From the NCBI GenBank assembly GCA_945865635.1, contig CAMBEP010000020.1:1-64000 (forward strand): a stretch of DNA of 64,000 bases, read 5' to 3'. The DNA comes from Candidatus Kuenenia stuttgartensis. GTDB lineage: Bacteria; Planctomycetota; Planctomycetia; Isosphaerales; Isosphaeraceae. The translations under genes were made by a program, and so were the position numbers. Below, in pieces: positions 54,466-64,000 of this stretch (position 1 is its first letter; each line of letters begins with the position of its first letter). The notes under the pieces were generated by a model. The model made no database searches. It was not told where the DNA came from and was given only the letters and a program-made list of their open reading frames with translations.

Positions 54466-54844
54466 CACATCACCCTTTGAATTAGACACAGACTTAGCGA
54501 CACAATCTCAAGCAAGTCAGACGCAAACATAGCCCGAATAGAGCATGGAGATCAAGCCCCAGGCTTGTTGACTCACAAAATAGTTCGCTCCAAGTAACAT
54601 GTATGATCATCAACAGGACACTCCAACAGAAATTTCCCGAGAGATTCTGACAATCCAAATGGGCAAGTATCCATTGTAACGATAAAAGGATTTGTAGCGT
54701 TAGTGTAGAATAACAAAAGTAGAGAGGTTTGAAAAGAACAGGGGAAAACGGGTATACTTCAACGATAAACAGATTTGCACGGCTTTCAGGCGAATTATGA
54801 AAAACAGTGCTAGTGCCCCGATCAGAACCAGAAAGGAAATGGCT
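54466..54844. other. Divergent intergenic region and composition boundary
   Basis: About 380 bases between vgrG and the rightward A+T-rich genes. It marks the switch to A+T-rich sequence. I see no insertion sequence, direct repeat or tRNA end that would explain the change. It should hold divergent promoters. Confidence 0.5.
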
Positions 54845-55312
54845 ATGGATCAGAAAATCAATGAATCCACTAGACATAGTGAAGAAACAGGCATACTAAA
54901 AAACAGACTCGAATTCGACACAATCGCAAGATGGCCAAGCGGAAGAAAGATCAGATTCATAGGCAAAACCAATCCACAAACTGATTGTATCGAAATCATA
55001 AACCCAGATGGTCAACTAAATATCGTTCTTCGATTTGACAGTTCAGGAACAACAATGGTGATTCCAAACGGTCGTATAGGACTGGTTTCGCCAGAGATAG
55101 ATATCTCATGCAACGATTTAAGTTTCGAAGTCGAAAACGACGTGAACTGGAACATAGGTGGAAACTTTGAGATTGTATCGCAAAGTATATCAGCAAAGAC
55201 TATTGAAGATATCGAAATGAACGGACGGTTTATCAAACTAAACTGCACAGAGACAAAAGCAGTTCAGGAGACTGACATAGAGGCTCAGAATCTTAAAGGT
55301 GAGAATTCATAA
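54845..55312 (+). CDS. Small hypothetical protein at the head of the A+T-rich operon
   Basis: 155 residues from ATG 54845, seven bases after AAAGGA; ATG 54797 is in frame and possible. No family recognised. It is rich in short beta strands (RIRFIGKTN-like, GQLNIVLRFDSSGTTMVIPNGRIGLVSPEIDISCNDLSFEV, NIGGNFEIVSQSISAKTIED), reminiscent of the beta-helical tails of VgrG or DUF-type spike accessory proteins. It ends 2 bases before the next gene, so the two are co-translated. A link to the secretion system is inference. Confidence 0.6.
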   Translation: MDQKINESTRHSEETGILKNRLEFDTIARWPSGRKIRFIGKTNPQTDCIEIINPDGQLNIVLRFDSSGTTMVIPNGRIGLVSPEIDISCNDLSFEVENDVNWNIGGNFEIVSQSISAKTIEDIEMNGRFIKLNCTETKAVQETDIEAQNLKGENS

Positions 55313-55314
55313 AC

Positions 55315-58300
55315 ATGAAAAATCTTAAGATTGGACAAGGAATGAAAACGACGCGTAACACACAATCATGGCAAAAGTTAACTGGGTTCAGTCTTAAGAT
55401 CTCAGACATAAAACGACTCCGTACGATTCTTATCTTTGGGATGATTTTTTCTAGTCTAGTAAGTTATATCTGGATATCATACCTTACAACATGGTATTCG
55501 CCCATAATAAAACCAAATTGGATTGTTGTTTCAGAATCCTATGGCACAAACTTGATGGTACCACATAATGTGCATGGAAACAGATCAGCAGTTCGACTGA
55601 GTAATGAAATAGAAAATAGCCTAAGCAAAAACAAAGAAAACGATTTAGCAGGTCCAATAGAAAGTTTGTCGTATTTGGAAAATATAGAAAAAGTCATCCA
55701 GACAAACAAGAAATGGCAAGATTCCTCAGTAAATATTATTGTAATTCATGCACATGGACTAGTTGATGAAAAAGGTGCCTATCTGTTAAAGGATTGGTCA
55801 CCAGATATAAGAATAAACTCAAAAGAACCAGAAGAAAAGGACAAGATTCGGCTAGAGAGTTTATTGGCAAAGATTTCAAAAGAGACTAGAAACAAGAAAA
55901 ATGTAATAGTGCTGGACTGTGAATTAAGTTTAACATATCTTGAAATCGGTATTTGGGAGAATAAATTTACAGAAGAAGTACAAACGATGAACGAGTTCGT
56001 AGAAAGCTTGTCAAATATAACCTTGTTTTTATCAAGTAGATCAGGTCAACTTAGCCGCCATGATAGAAAGAATTACGAGAGTTTGTTTGGAAGACTTTGG
56101 AGAGAGGAGATAAGTAATGCAGCAGAACTAGGCCCAACATATAACATGAAAGAATTGTTCGCAAATGTTTCCGAGAAAGTAAATAAAGAATCGTTGAGAA
56201 ACTACGGAAGACCTCAAGAACCCTTAGTTATCCCATTCAATGAAAAAGGTGAAAAGCGAGCTGAGGGAATCGAAATAAACGCATTAAAAGGTTACTCTGG
56301 AATAACCGACAGAACTATAAATTTAAAACCTTTAGAAACCATTTTTAAATCAATATCCAACAATCGGAACGGTTTATTAACCAGCATAGATACTGAAGAA
56401 TCAAAAGAAGTCGATAAAACAATTATTAACTTATGGAGCGAATACGAAAGGTTATCAACAACAAATCCACACCCAGTATCTTTTCATCCATATTCATGGT
56501 CTATTTACAAGGCTTCATGCATACGATACGAAGAGCTCATCAGAGTAAAAGATTTGGAGCAAGCTCAAGAAATTCTTACACAGGTAGACGAATTAAAGAA
56601 AAAACTAGAGAACAGAGATCTTGACATAATGCCAATAAATATCGAAACATCAATGGCATACTCTGATATCTATTTCCAAAAAGAGAATGCAAAGACTAAG
56701 GAAATGATAAGTGACATGGTAGAAAAGAATTGGCATACGACTAGTAGTGATTTAGACACAGTAATAATGAATATATCAAAAGAATACAAAATGATAAAAG
56801 AACAAGAAGTAAAAACAGACATCAAAGTCAGTAAAGAACCAACAAGTGATACCGAAGAAAACAACCTTAATAAAACCAATGACGAAATTTTAAAGGATCG
56901 TACACTGAATAAAGAAGTTGTATTAGATGAGACTAAAGATTCAACTAAAGAAACTACTATCGAAAAACCATATAGTATAGATAAAGAGAAGAAATCTAAA
57001 ATAGAAAAGCCAGATGCAAAAGTGCTGTACAAAAAAGAGACCACATCCAACATCAAGAAATCAGATGACAAATCAAGCAAACAAATGGAGAAATCAATTA
57101 ACAGTTTAATAAAAACAGATGCGGACGCGAAAACCAATAGTCAACTAGATAAGGTACTCATAAGGAATCTTTTAGAAGTCATTTTAGAAAAGACACGTTC
57201 AGAATCAGCAGATTTAAAATCGTCCACAGAATGGATAGACCGAATACTTCCTTTAAACACAATTTATCCTGTCGAACTGCAGATCATATCACTTGCTAAA
57301 AGGGATCTCACTCAAAAAGAATTTAATCATAATGCATCTGAAAGAAAGACCAGCTTGCAGAATATAATAGATTTGAGTATATTGTCGGAAAAAGCATTTT
57401 CAGGTATTTCAAATAATGTCGATAGGGAAGGAGTTTTTATGAATGCATCTTATTTCTGGCTAAAGCCTCTAATTGTTAAAGCTGACCAGAATTTCCAGAA
57501 AGCATGGGATGCAACATTTTCTAGTAACGAAACAGAACGGAAAAAATCAAATGGATTTCAGACTGAAGCACTTGTAGATTACAGAAGTATACTCGAATAC
57601 TCAGAAAGTATACACAAATCAATTGAAACTTATTACACATCAATGGATAGGGTGTTAGAATTATCTATATGGAGTCTAAGAAATGATATTATAGAGTCCA
57701 TATATTCTGATAATGCATTTGAATTAAACAACCTAAGTCGATTAGAGAAAGTTTGGCTAGTACTTGACACAGTGTCAGAAATACTTCAGAAAGAATCAGA
57801 CGATAGTCTTACCATCGAAGAGCGAAAAAAGTCAATAGATGAATTAGAACGTCAAATTAATTCTTTAAGGATATCCATAAAAGAACTAGAAATAGATTAT
57901 GAAGTAATTACACAGAAGCTGATTGAGGGTAATATAAAACCGGTAAAAGAACAATTAATAGAGTTATTAATAGAGAATGCTCTACGGATTCCATCTTCTA
58001 AAAAAGAACATCGTTTTGCAATGTTAAAGACATTAACAATTAAAGAAGGTCAAGAGCCGAGTTTTTTACAAGACAGGACAATAAGTAAATCAAATCCTTT
58101 AGCAATTGCTTCCATCTACAATTTCCTATACCGGATCCAATCCAAAAGATTACAAATCTCTGAAGACATTTTATTTAATGACTCAACCTTCCTTTCAGGC
58201 ATGTCAACAGTTCTACCAATGAATCGATTAGAAGCTTTTAGACAGATTAATGTAAACCACAAAGCAAAAAGCATGCTTGGTTCTTTATACTCTAAATATT

Positions 58301-60933
58301 ACAATAGATCCAAGAATGATAACTGGAAATCATTTTGGAAGCTTGATCGAATGATTCGTACACTTCCCTTGTCTATGATTTCTGAAGAAAGTGATCTTCT
58401 GATAAAGAAACGAATAGTAGAACGAAACACAAATCATCTAAACGATATGGCATTACGAATGTGGTCATTCCACTGGGGATCAATTAATAAGACAACCTTA
58501 CCTTATTACAAAAAAGCCGGTTTTTTAATTTTAAATGAAGCTTTGAAGATATCAAAAAATGATTCAGCACATTTAAAGGAGTCAGAGAATATTAAAAGGC
58601 TACTTCTAGATCCAGCGCTTCCTGAATTTAAAGCTCCATCCTACTTGATACTATCTGGATATCCAGATTTAGATTTATCAATAAATTTAGATAATTCAAT
58701 AAAGACATTGTTTCCATCTGGTGAAGCAACTGTTTTAATAGATACAGATAAAAGTTTTAAGGTATTGAGTAATAAAGATATGAGAATTACACTTAACTCA
58801 TTAAAAGACTCAACTACAGAAACTTTTTTGCTAAAGAATTCATTGTGGGAAGATTCCCTCAAGAACACTGGTATTCAATCTAAACCAAATATTTATTCAA
58901 TAATCATGAACTTTGTGTTTAGAGGCAACTATGTGGAGCGTAAGTCAGCTTTAAAAGTGATCAATGAACCAGATTGGACAGATAATAGACCCGCCCCACC
59001 TAAAGGTGGAAGCATATCTGTCAGCGCTGATATAGAAGTTATGGAAAAGTTTGGATACTCTCAAGGTGAGATAGTTTTTGTTTTAGATTGCTCAGGTTCA
59101 ATGGGCATAAGTCCTGGTACCATGTGGACTGAGAATGTCAAATATGACCAAGCCGTAAAATCAGTTCTTCATACTATTAAAGAACTACCAATCGGTTCAA
59201 GGTTTAGTATTTGGGTGTTTGGCGAATCAGTCGGGGAACTTAAGACTGCTGAATCATTGAAAACTATAAGAAGAGTCGTTCCAGCAGTTACCGTTGATAA
59301 TGACAGAGATAATCTTATTGAAACAATCAAGAGTAAAATTTCTTACCCAGCTTGTGAACCCTGGAATAAATCTCCAATAATTGAAACAATAAAGAAATCG
59401 CTTTCAGATTTTACAGATAAAGATACACCCAAAGTTATGATCGTAATCACTGACGGACAGGATAACGATGATCTTTCAACACCCTCTTCCATTTTAACTA
59501 AAGGCAAGGAATCGAAAACCAACACTATAACAAGTCTTAAAAGTACAAGTCCAGATGAGTTTTCTCAAAGAATTAGAGAACTCTTTAACGGAACATCTGT
59601 TTCTCTTAACATTATCGGATATAGACTTAATAAAAGTAATTTTTTAAATGCAGAGAATCAGTTTTCTGTTGTAAAAGATCTTCCAGTACCTGGTACTTTT
59701 GCTTTTATCGACAACTACGAAAGTTTAATCAGACATATGAAATCTATTTTAAGACGAAAGATGTCGTATCGTATTGCATCAGAGAAGAATAGAGAAGTTT
59801 ACAAGGATTTATCAAAGGGCGTTGAGATACAACCCATTGGGACAACAGAGAGATGGTTTTCGCCAACATTAGAAAAAGAAGTATATAAGATTTGGCTGAA
59901 TACAGAGCAGAGAATAGATTCACAGGTTTTTATAGAAGATGGAAGAAGATTGTTGTTAACACTAAGGGAGAATTTAGGAAGCAAGAAAGTAAGTTTCAAG
60001 AGGGACTCATGGTTATCAAGAGAATACAGCTGGCGTCCTACAAATATTAACTCGGGTTGGAGAATGACTTGGATTGGATCTAAGTTGAATGCTTCAGATC
60101 TGAATTTAATGATCGGCTTAGACATGGAAACGATCTCTGACAGAGAAATCTCTGGAGATTTTATAAGCAGTCAAGAGCCTAAAGATTGGAATGTGTCTAT
60201 AACACCTTGGAATCAAAATCAGAACCAGTTTTCGGGTGATGTTACAAGATTATGGAATTATCCATCTTTTGTTTGGAATATTCGATTAAAAGATTGGATT
60301 CATAATCAGACAAGAGTTAGAATACAGACTGACATACAATCCGGTCGAAAGTTCAAAGAGACAGTAACATTATTTTATAAGAAAGACTATTCATCACCCT
60401 ACGATATTACTGGTAAGACTTACTTGATTAAAGGTCACACTGCATATATCGAAAAGTTTGAACGCATGAAAAGATGGTTTCATGACACGGATACTAATCA
60501 GACAAGTCAAAGAGAATGCTGGATTTTGAGAGTCATTCATAATCCAGGTTTTACAGTGAGAGGTGATCTCATATTTGAGAGACAAGAAGACAACGATATT
60601 CAATACAGATTTTACAAAGAGAGTTCAATCACTGAAACAATCATCTGGAGCAGTAAAGACATTTCCATGAAGGATACATTACCTACAATGGTCACATTAA
60701 CATCCGTAAACGAAAATGATTTTAAAGATGACAGTTCACGAATTCATCTGGATCTTGGTAACGAACTCCCTATACCAACAGAAAATGACAGAATACCTTT
60801 ACCAATACTGATCAAGGAGTATAAATCTCAAACAGACCCTGAATCTCCGTTTAAAACACTTCCAGATGCCTTATTACCAAATAAGGAAAGAATTATATCT
60901 GAAACAATATCACCAACCTCTACATTAGATTAG
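55315..60933 (+). CDS. Giant membrane-anchored protein with caspase-like N-terminal domain and vWA domain
   Basis: 1872 residues. One membrane helix (~37-57) is followed by a caspase-like region: strand IIVIHAHGLVDEKGAYLL carries His147-Gly148, and NVIVLDCEL carries Asp201-Cys202, the HG and D-C spacing expected of a clan CD protease dyad; SSRSGQLSRHDRKNYESLFGRLWREEIS resembles the segment after the cysteine. Residues ~500-620 are Lys/Ser/Asp-rich low complexity, then long helical regions. A vWA domain lies at ~1250-1420 with the metal site DCSGSMG (1258) and ITDGQ (T1379, D1380). Beta-rich regions close the protein. A+T-rich codons (AGA, ATA). Function not known; it lies divergent from vgrG. 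Confidence 0.75.
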   Translation: MKNLKIGQGMKTTRNTQSWQKLTGFSLKISDIKRLRTILIFGMIFSSLVSYIWISYLTTWYSPIIKPNWIVVSESYGTNLMVPHNVHGNRSAVRLSNEIENSLSKNKENDLAGPIESLSYLENIEKVIQTNKKWQDSSVNIIVIHAHGLVDEKGAYLLKDWSPDIRINSKEPEEKDKIRLESLLAKISKETRNKKNVIVLDCELSLTYLEIGIWENKFTEEVQTMNEFVESLSNITLFLSSRSGQLSRHDRKNYESLFGRLWREEISNAAELGPTYNMKELFANVSEKVNKESLRNYGRPQEPLVIPFNEKGEKRAEGIEINALKGYSGITDRTINLKPLETIFKSISNNRNGLLTSIDTEESKEVDKTIINLWSEYERLSTTNPHPVSFHPYSWSIYKASCIRYEELIRVKDLEQAQEILTQVDELKKKLENRDLDIMPINIETSMAYSDIYFQKENAKTKEMISDMVEKNWHTTSSDLDTVIMNISKEYKMIKEQEVKTDIKVSKEPTSDTEENNLNKTNDEILKDRTLNKEVVLDETKDSTKETTIEKPYSIDKEKKSKIEKPDAKVLYKKETTSNIKKSDDKSSKQMEKSINSLIKTDADAKTNSQLDKVLIRNLLEVILEKTRSESADLKSSTEWIDRILPLNTIYPVELQIISLAKRDLTQKEFNHNASERKTSLQNIIDLSILSEKAFSGISNNVDREGVFMNASYFWLKPLIVKADQNFQKAWDATFSSNETERKKSNGFQTEALVDYRSILEYSESIHKSIETYYTSMDRVLELSIWSLRNDIIESIYSDNAFELNNLSRLEKVWLVLDTVSEILQKESDDSLTIEERKKSIDELERQINSLRISIKELEIDYEVITQKLIEGNIKPVKEQLIELLIENALRIPSSKKEHRFAMLKTLTIKEGQEPSFLQDRTISKSNPLAIASIYNFLYRIQSKRLQISEDILFNDSTFLSGMSTVLPMNRLEAFRQINVNHKAKSMLGSLYSKYYNRSKNDNWKSFWKLDRMIRTLPLSMISEESDLLIKKRIVERNTNHLNDMALRMWSFHWGSINKTTLPYYKKAGFLILNEALKISKNDSAHLKESENIKRLLLDPALPEFKAPSYLILSGYPDLDLSINLDNSIKTLFPSGEATVLIDTDKSFKVLSNKDMRITLNSLKDSTTETFLLKNSLWEDSLKNTGIQSKPNIYSIIMNFVFRGNYVERKSALKVINEPDWTDNRPAPPKGGSISVSADIEVMEKFGYSQGEIVFVLDCSGSMGISPGTMWTENVKYDQAVKSVLHTIKELPIGSRFSIWVFGESVGELKTAESLKTIRRVVPAVTVDNDRDNLIETIKSKISYPACEPWNKSPIIETIKKSLSDFTDKDTPKVMIVITDGQDNDDLSTPSSILTKGKESKTNTITSLKSTSPDEFSQRIRELFNGTSVSLNIIGYRLNKSNFLNAENQFSVVKDLPVPGTFAFIDNYESLIRHMKSILRRKMSYRIASEKNREVYKDLSKGVEIQPIGTTERWFSPTLEKEVYKIWLNTEQRIDSQVFIEDGRRLLLTLRENLGSKKVSFKRDSWLSREYSWRPTNINSGWRMTWIGSKLNASDLNLMIGLDMETISDREISGDFISSQEPKDWNVSITPWNQNQNQFSGDVTRLWNYPSFVWNIRLKDWIHNQTRVRIQTDIQSGRKFKETVTLFYKKDYSSPYDITGKTYLIKGHTAYIEKFERMKRWFHDTDTNQTSQRECWILRVIHNPGFTVRGDLIFERQEDNDIQYRFYKESSITETIIWSSKDISMKDTLPTMVTLTSVNENDFKDDSSRIHLDLGNELPIPTENDRIPLPILIKEYKSQTDPESPFKTLPDALLPNKERIISETISPTSTLD

Positions 60934-60992
60934 CAGACTAGAGATTCCAGATATTTCTCAGACTGAAACTAGTGAATCATACAGGAACAAAA

Positions 60993-63900
60993 ATGAAAAG
61001 AACTTTCTGGAACTATCAGGCTAATAGCAAGAATGAGTCAGCATCTAAAAAGAGAGGCTCGGTTTTGAATCTTATAAAGATTGCTTTTTTTCTTTTTTTA
61101 ACACTTTTTATCTTAGGTTTATCAGGCGGTATTTTGAGTTGGTATAGAACAGAATCTTTTATTTCACTTATTATTATAACAGATGAAAGTATATTTGATC
61201 CATCAAATAATCAGAATAATAACTTAGGAGATCTCTCTAATCTACTAAGCAGAAAAGATCTATTTCAGAATATTTTCAATTTTGATGATAGTATTTATAC
61301 AGGTGGTGATCATTTAAGGGATTCATCTAAAACTAAGATTATTTATGTTAAAGAGAAAGCAGTATTGAATAAAGACAACAAATTAGTCATACCATGCAGA
61401 TATATTTCATCACCTGATAATGGTAATATCCAGTTTGAACAGTTACTTAATTGGATAAGCTCACAGAAAACAAAAAGTTTTTTGTTAATATTAGATATCT
61501 TTGAAGAAGATAGTGACTTATTCAAAAACGGTTTTCAAATAAATCCATTAGAGTCAGTTGTAAATTCTCTTGAAAGGATCAGGCCATCTAATCTTAACGT
61601 TATCATTCCAAACAACAAGGGTAGAGCATCTATAACAATACCTGGAAAAAACATAACTTTGTTTAATCATTTTCTTGTACAGGGACTATCAGGGCTGGCT
61701 GATTCGTTGTCAGAGTTTCCTGACGGTTTAGTTACTACCAGGGATTTACATAAATACCTAGCCTCTCGTATGCACCAATGGACTAAATATTTTAACTACA
61801 AAGAAACAATTCCATTTACCTGGTTTGGTGACAGTCCATTAATGCACTTGACACATTCAGGAGTTATTACAAATGAAGACTTAGCATTACCTTATCTGAA
61901 TAGAGATTATCCAGTTTGGTTACAAGAAGCGTGGCAAAAGTCAGACTCTTATAAGAGAGATTCCATAGATATAATAATGCCGAATGTTTATTCTTATTAC
62001 TTAAATGTATTACTCGAGACAGAGCAAGTATGGTTTTACGGCATTTCAGAAAGTTTACTGAAAGAACGTTTTTTAAATACACAGTATCGAATAGATCAAC
62101 TTATTAAACAATACTCGTTTGTATTCAAACCTAAGTCATATTCTGTAGCTCTCAACGACAAAGATTTTTTAGAAACCAGTGTTACTAAAAAAAAGACAGA
62201 CGAATTAGAAATTCTGATGATTGAGTTGAATAAGAAGATTGACATTTCAGGCTTAAAGACAGAAGAGATTTTAACATTTATAAACGAGACTTCACAGAAA
62301 TGGTTTGCAGAATCTACTAATTCTTTAAATCTTTCGACAAAATCATCTATAGTCATTAATACAGCTTTCTCTATGCAATGGAAATCCAGACATATTTTAC
62401 AGTTTTTAGTCAAGTGCTTAGGCGCTTCTCGTGTTGATTTTCAGTTTGAAGTTGATATGCTTTATAAGTTATATGATGTTTCAAACAATAATCAATCTCA
62501 CTACAGTATTGATCTTTTAAACAAAGTTTTCAAAACAAGCGTTCTACGCGAGAGATTATTATCAAAAGACGAAGAGAATTCAGGTCTTTTAAGTCACTTC
62601 GATGTTTTATTGATGAATCAGCATGAAATAGAGCTTATTGTAACGAATGACTTGTTCTATGATCCTATTGAGCTTGATAAAAGGTTAGATAATGTACTGG
62701 ACGGTCTTTCATCTTACTCTGCAGATCAGAATTTACTTTCAGATGCAAAAAGAGCTCTTTATCGTGGATTTCATGATTTATCTTGGAGTAGCAAGGTGCT
62801 TGACCTATTGCCTGAACTTGATAGTCTTACTAGCAGTTATTTCGCTACTGTAAATGAACTTTATATTGAACTAAAGAATCTTGATCAACAAGTTGTCTTA
62901 AACGGATTACTTAATGATGATCAATCAGTTCGGATCAAAAAGCCTTTGGCATTAAATGACTCTCTACTCACTTTTACAAATCAGAAAATTAGAATAGATC
63001 AACTGAGGAAAAAGACCAATGATCTAAACAAGTATTTTTGGGAAAAGTTCTCTCCATCCGCAGTTGATAATATGTTAACTAATCTTCAGGACGAAACAAA
63101 TCAGTTTGTTCATGTTGACGAAATTTTGACTGCTCTTTCTTTTCCAACCTTTGATTCTGGTACGCGGAAAAGAGTTTTTTCCGCAATAGAATCGCATTTT
63201 TTCAAAAAGTCTCAGAATTTTAGTTTTACAAAACTTAGTCCAAACGACAATATTTTTAATAATAAACTCTTTCTTATAAAAGACGTTTCAAACTTAAATC
63301 AAAGAATAAAGATTTTTTCAACAATTGCTTTTAATGTTACACCATCTTGGTCAAAGAAAAATGATTTTGACACCCTATTTGATTCAAATAAAGATTTGAT
63401 CTTCTCACCCAATCTAAACTACACAGCAGAATTACTCTTCTCTGATTGGATTACATCTCTTCGGTCTACATTTATTTCTGATAAAGATCTTGATTATAAT
63501 CCCTTACAAGCTTTGTTTTATACACTCTATGATCCGCAATCTTCACTTTCAGATAATAGGTGTCTGATCGATCAAAATCACCGTTTAAAAAGAACTTCAT
63601 ATTTTTTTGAATTTCTTAATCGAATACTAGCTTATTATGCAGTTGATCTTGATGGTTCTGCTATAGCTCGCTCGGCTTCGAACGATCTGAGAAGAATTAC
63701 TGGTCATAAAGATTTTGATATACCTAGAATCAGTGTTTCTTTAGACAACGTCTCAATTGCAGAGAATCAGGATCAAGCAGAATGTTCAATCCATTTTCAA
63801 TCTGTATTAGAATCTTACCGACCTTCAAATACGTTGATACGTTTTGAATTTTCTACTTTACCTGGCTCTAACTTTATTGTTGACTCAAGTCCCTTGATTT

Positions 63901-64000
63901 ATCGACTAGATTCTAAAGATATTATCAATAAAAGACCTGGTTATTATGAGATCAATCTTAATCAAAAGATACTTGTCAAGCATGTAGATATTTTGAGTAA
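60993..64000 (+). CDS. Giant membrane-anchored protein with degenerate caspase-like N-terminus (partial, runs off the window)
   Basis: Starts at ATG 60993, six bases after AGGA, and stays open to the window end: 1002 complete codons and no stop. One membrane helix lies at ~24-49 (VLNLIKIAFFLFLTLFILGLSG is split over it). The following region repeats the layout of the previous protein: KIIYVKEKAVLNKDNKLVIP aligns with IIVIHAHGLVDEKGAYLL but has Lys122-Ala123 instead of His-Gly, and FLLILDIFE has Asp-Ile (168-169) instead of Asp-Cys. SEFPDGLVTTRDLHKYLASRM matches the helix that follows in caspase-like proteins. The remainder is helical and unrecognised. Probably a pseudo-protease paralogue. Confidence 0.7.
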   Translation, partial: MKRTFWNYQANSKNESASKKRGSVLNLIKIAFFLFLTLFILGLSGGILSWYRTESFISLIIITDESIFDPSNNQNNNLGDLSNLLSRKDLFQNIFNFDDSIYTGGDHLRDSSKTKIIYVKEKAVLNKDNKLVIPCRYISSPDNGNIQFEQLLNWISSQKTKSFLLILDIFEEDSDLFKNGFQINPLESVVNSLERIRPSNLNVIIPNNKGRASITIPGKNITLFNHFLVQGLSGLADSLSEFPDGLVTTRDLHKYLASRMHQWTKYFNYKETIPFTWFGDSPLMHLTHSGVITNEDLALPYLNRDYPVWLQEAWQKSDSYKRDSIDIIMPNVYSYYLNVLLETEQVWFYGISESLLKERFLNTQYRIDQLIKQYSFVFKPKSYSVALNDKDFLETSVTKKKTDELEILMIELNKKIDISGLKTEEILTFINETSQKWFAESTNSLNLSTKSSIVINTAFSMQWKSRHILQFLVKCLGASRVDFQFEVDMLYKLYDVSNNNQSHYSIDLLNKVFKTSVLRERLLSKDEENSGLLSHFDVLLMNQHEIELIVTNDLFYDPIELDKRLDNVLDGLSSYSADQNLLSDAKRALYRGFHDLSWSSKVLDLLPELDSLTSSYFATVNELYIELKNLDQQVVLNGLLNDDQSVRIKKPLALNDSLLTFTNQKIRIDQLRKKTNDLNKYFWEKFSPSAVDNMLTNLQDETNQFVHVDEILTALSFPTFDSGTRKRVFSAIESHFFKKSQNFSFTKLSPNDNIFNNKLFLIKDVSNLNQRIKIFSTIAFNVTPSWSKKNDFDTLFDSNKDLIFSPNLNYTAELLFSDWITSLRSTFISDKDLDYNPLQALFYTLYDPQSSLSDNRCLIDQNHRLKRTSYFFEFLNRILAYYAVDLDGSAIARSASNDLRRITGHKDFDIPRISVSLDNVSIAENQDQAECSIHFQSVLESYRPSNTLIRFEFSTLPGSNFIVDSSPLIYRLDSKDIINKRPGYYEINLNQKILVKHVDILS

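Noticed and set aside
56670-57137. 155-codon leftward frame with a membrane-protein-like, Ser/Leu/Phe-rich composition
   Set aside because: It is antisense to the Lys/Asp-rich low-complexity part of the 1872-residue gene, which automatically produces such a hydrophobic shadow.
1-64000. CRISPR arrays, rRNA, tRNA genes and insertion sequences
   Set aside because: Looked for regular short repeats with spacers, rRNA conserved blocks, tRNA T-loop patterns and transposase motifs; none was convincing by eye. A tRNA search program would be needed to exclude a tRNA.

Overview
The window reads as a Planctomycetota chromosome segment. Supporting signs are a DUF1559 pseudopilin with the [19 protein letters not shown] head, a PEP-CTERM protein, a TPR + FG-GAP + ASPIC/UnbV protein, a Gfo/Idh/MocA oxidoreductase with a twin-arginine leader, an orphan ECF-like sigma factor, and a large palindromic repeat of the kind that litters planctomycete genomes. 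About 54 kb has balanced base composition. From about 54.5 kb to the right edge the sequence turns strongly A+T-rich.

Layout. (1) 1-0.9 kb: eroded Rhs/YD-repeat debris. (2) 1.0-5.1 kb: a tight operon of FolE2-type GTP cyclohydrolase, RibD-C-like reductase and two GT4 glycosyltransferases, closed by a clear terminator. (3) 5.2-9.7 kb: relic of acetolactate synthase, Gfo/Idh/MocA oxidoreductase, ECF-like sigma factor, another GT4. (4) 9.7-15.7 kb: palindromic element, small surface-type protein, molybdopterin oxidoreductase, alpha/beta hydrolase, GlpG-like rhomboid, DUF1559 pseudopilin plus lipoprotein. (5) 15.8-30.1 kb: RND permease, nucleoside transporter with purine nucleoside phosphorylase, EcsC-like protein, glycolate oxidase subunits GlcE/GlcF, methyltransferase, membrane protein, flavin reductase-like protein, DUF2237 protein, Ser/Thr kinase. 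(6) 30.2-40.2 kb: XPB-like helicase with a small downstream gene, ASPIC/UnbV protein, XPB-associated Helicase_C_3 protein, PEP-CTERM trypsin-like protease, PDZ protein. (7) 40.7-54.5 kb: part of a type VI secretion locus: ClpV/TssH, a lipoprotein, TssA, a predicted outer-membrane barrel, then a leftward operon of VgrG, two DUF6931-like paralogues, PAAR protein and a C39-type cysteine protease. No sheath, baseplate or TssJLM genes are seen here; they may lie beyond the right edge or elsewhere. (8) 54.8-64.0 kb: an A+T-rich rightward run of a small protein, a 1872-residue membrane-anchored protein with a caspase-like N-terminus and a vWA domain, and a >1000-residue protein with the same N-terminal layout but without the catalytic dyad, running off the window.

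The most unusual part is the last: an apparently active and an apparently inactive caspase-like pair, each behind one N-terminal membrane helix, divergent from vgrG. The folE2-ribD-GT-GT operon is the second point of interest, as it may make a glycosylated or otherwise modified pterin. All functional assignments come from reading motifs; no database search was run.
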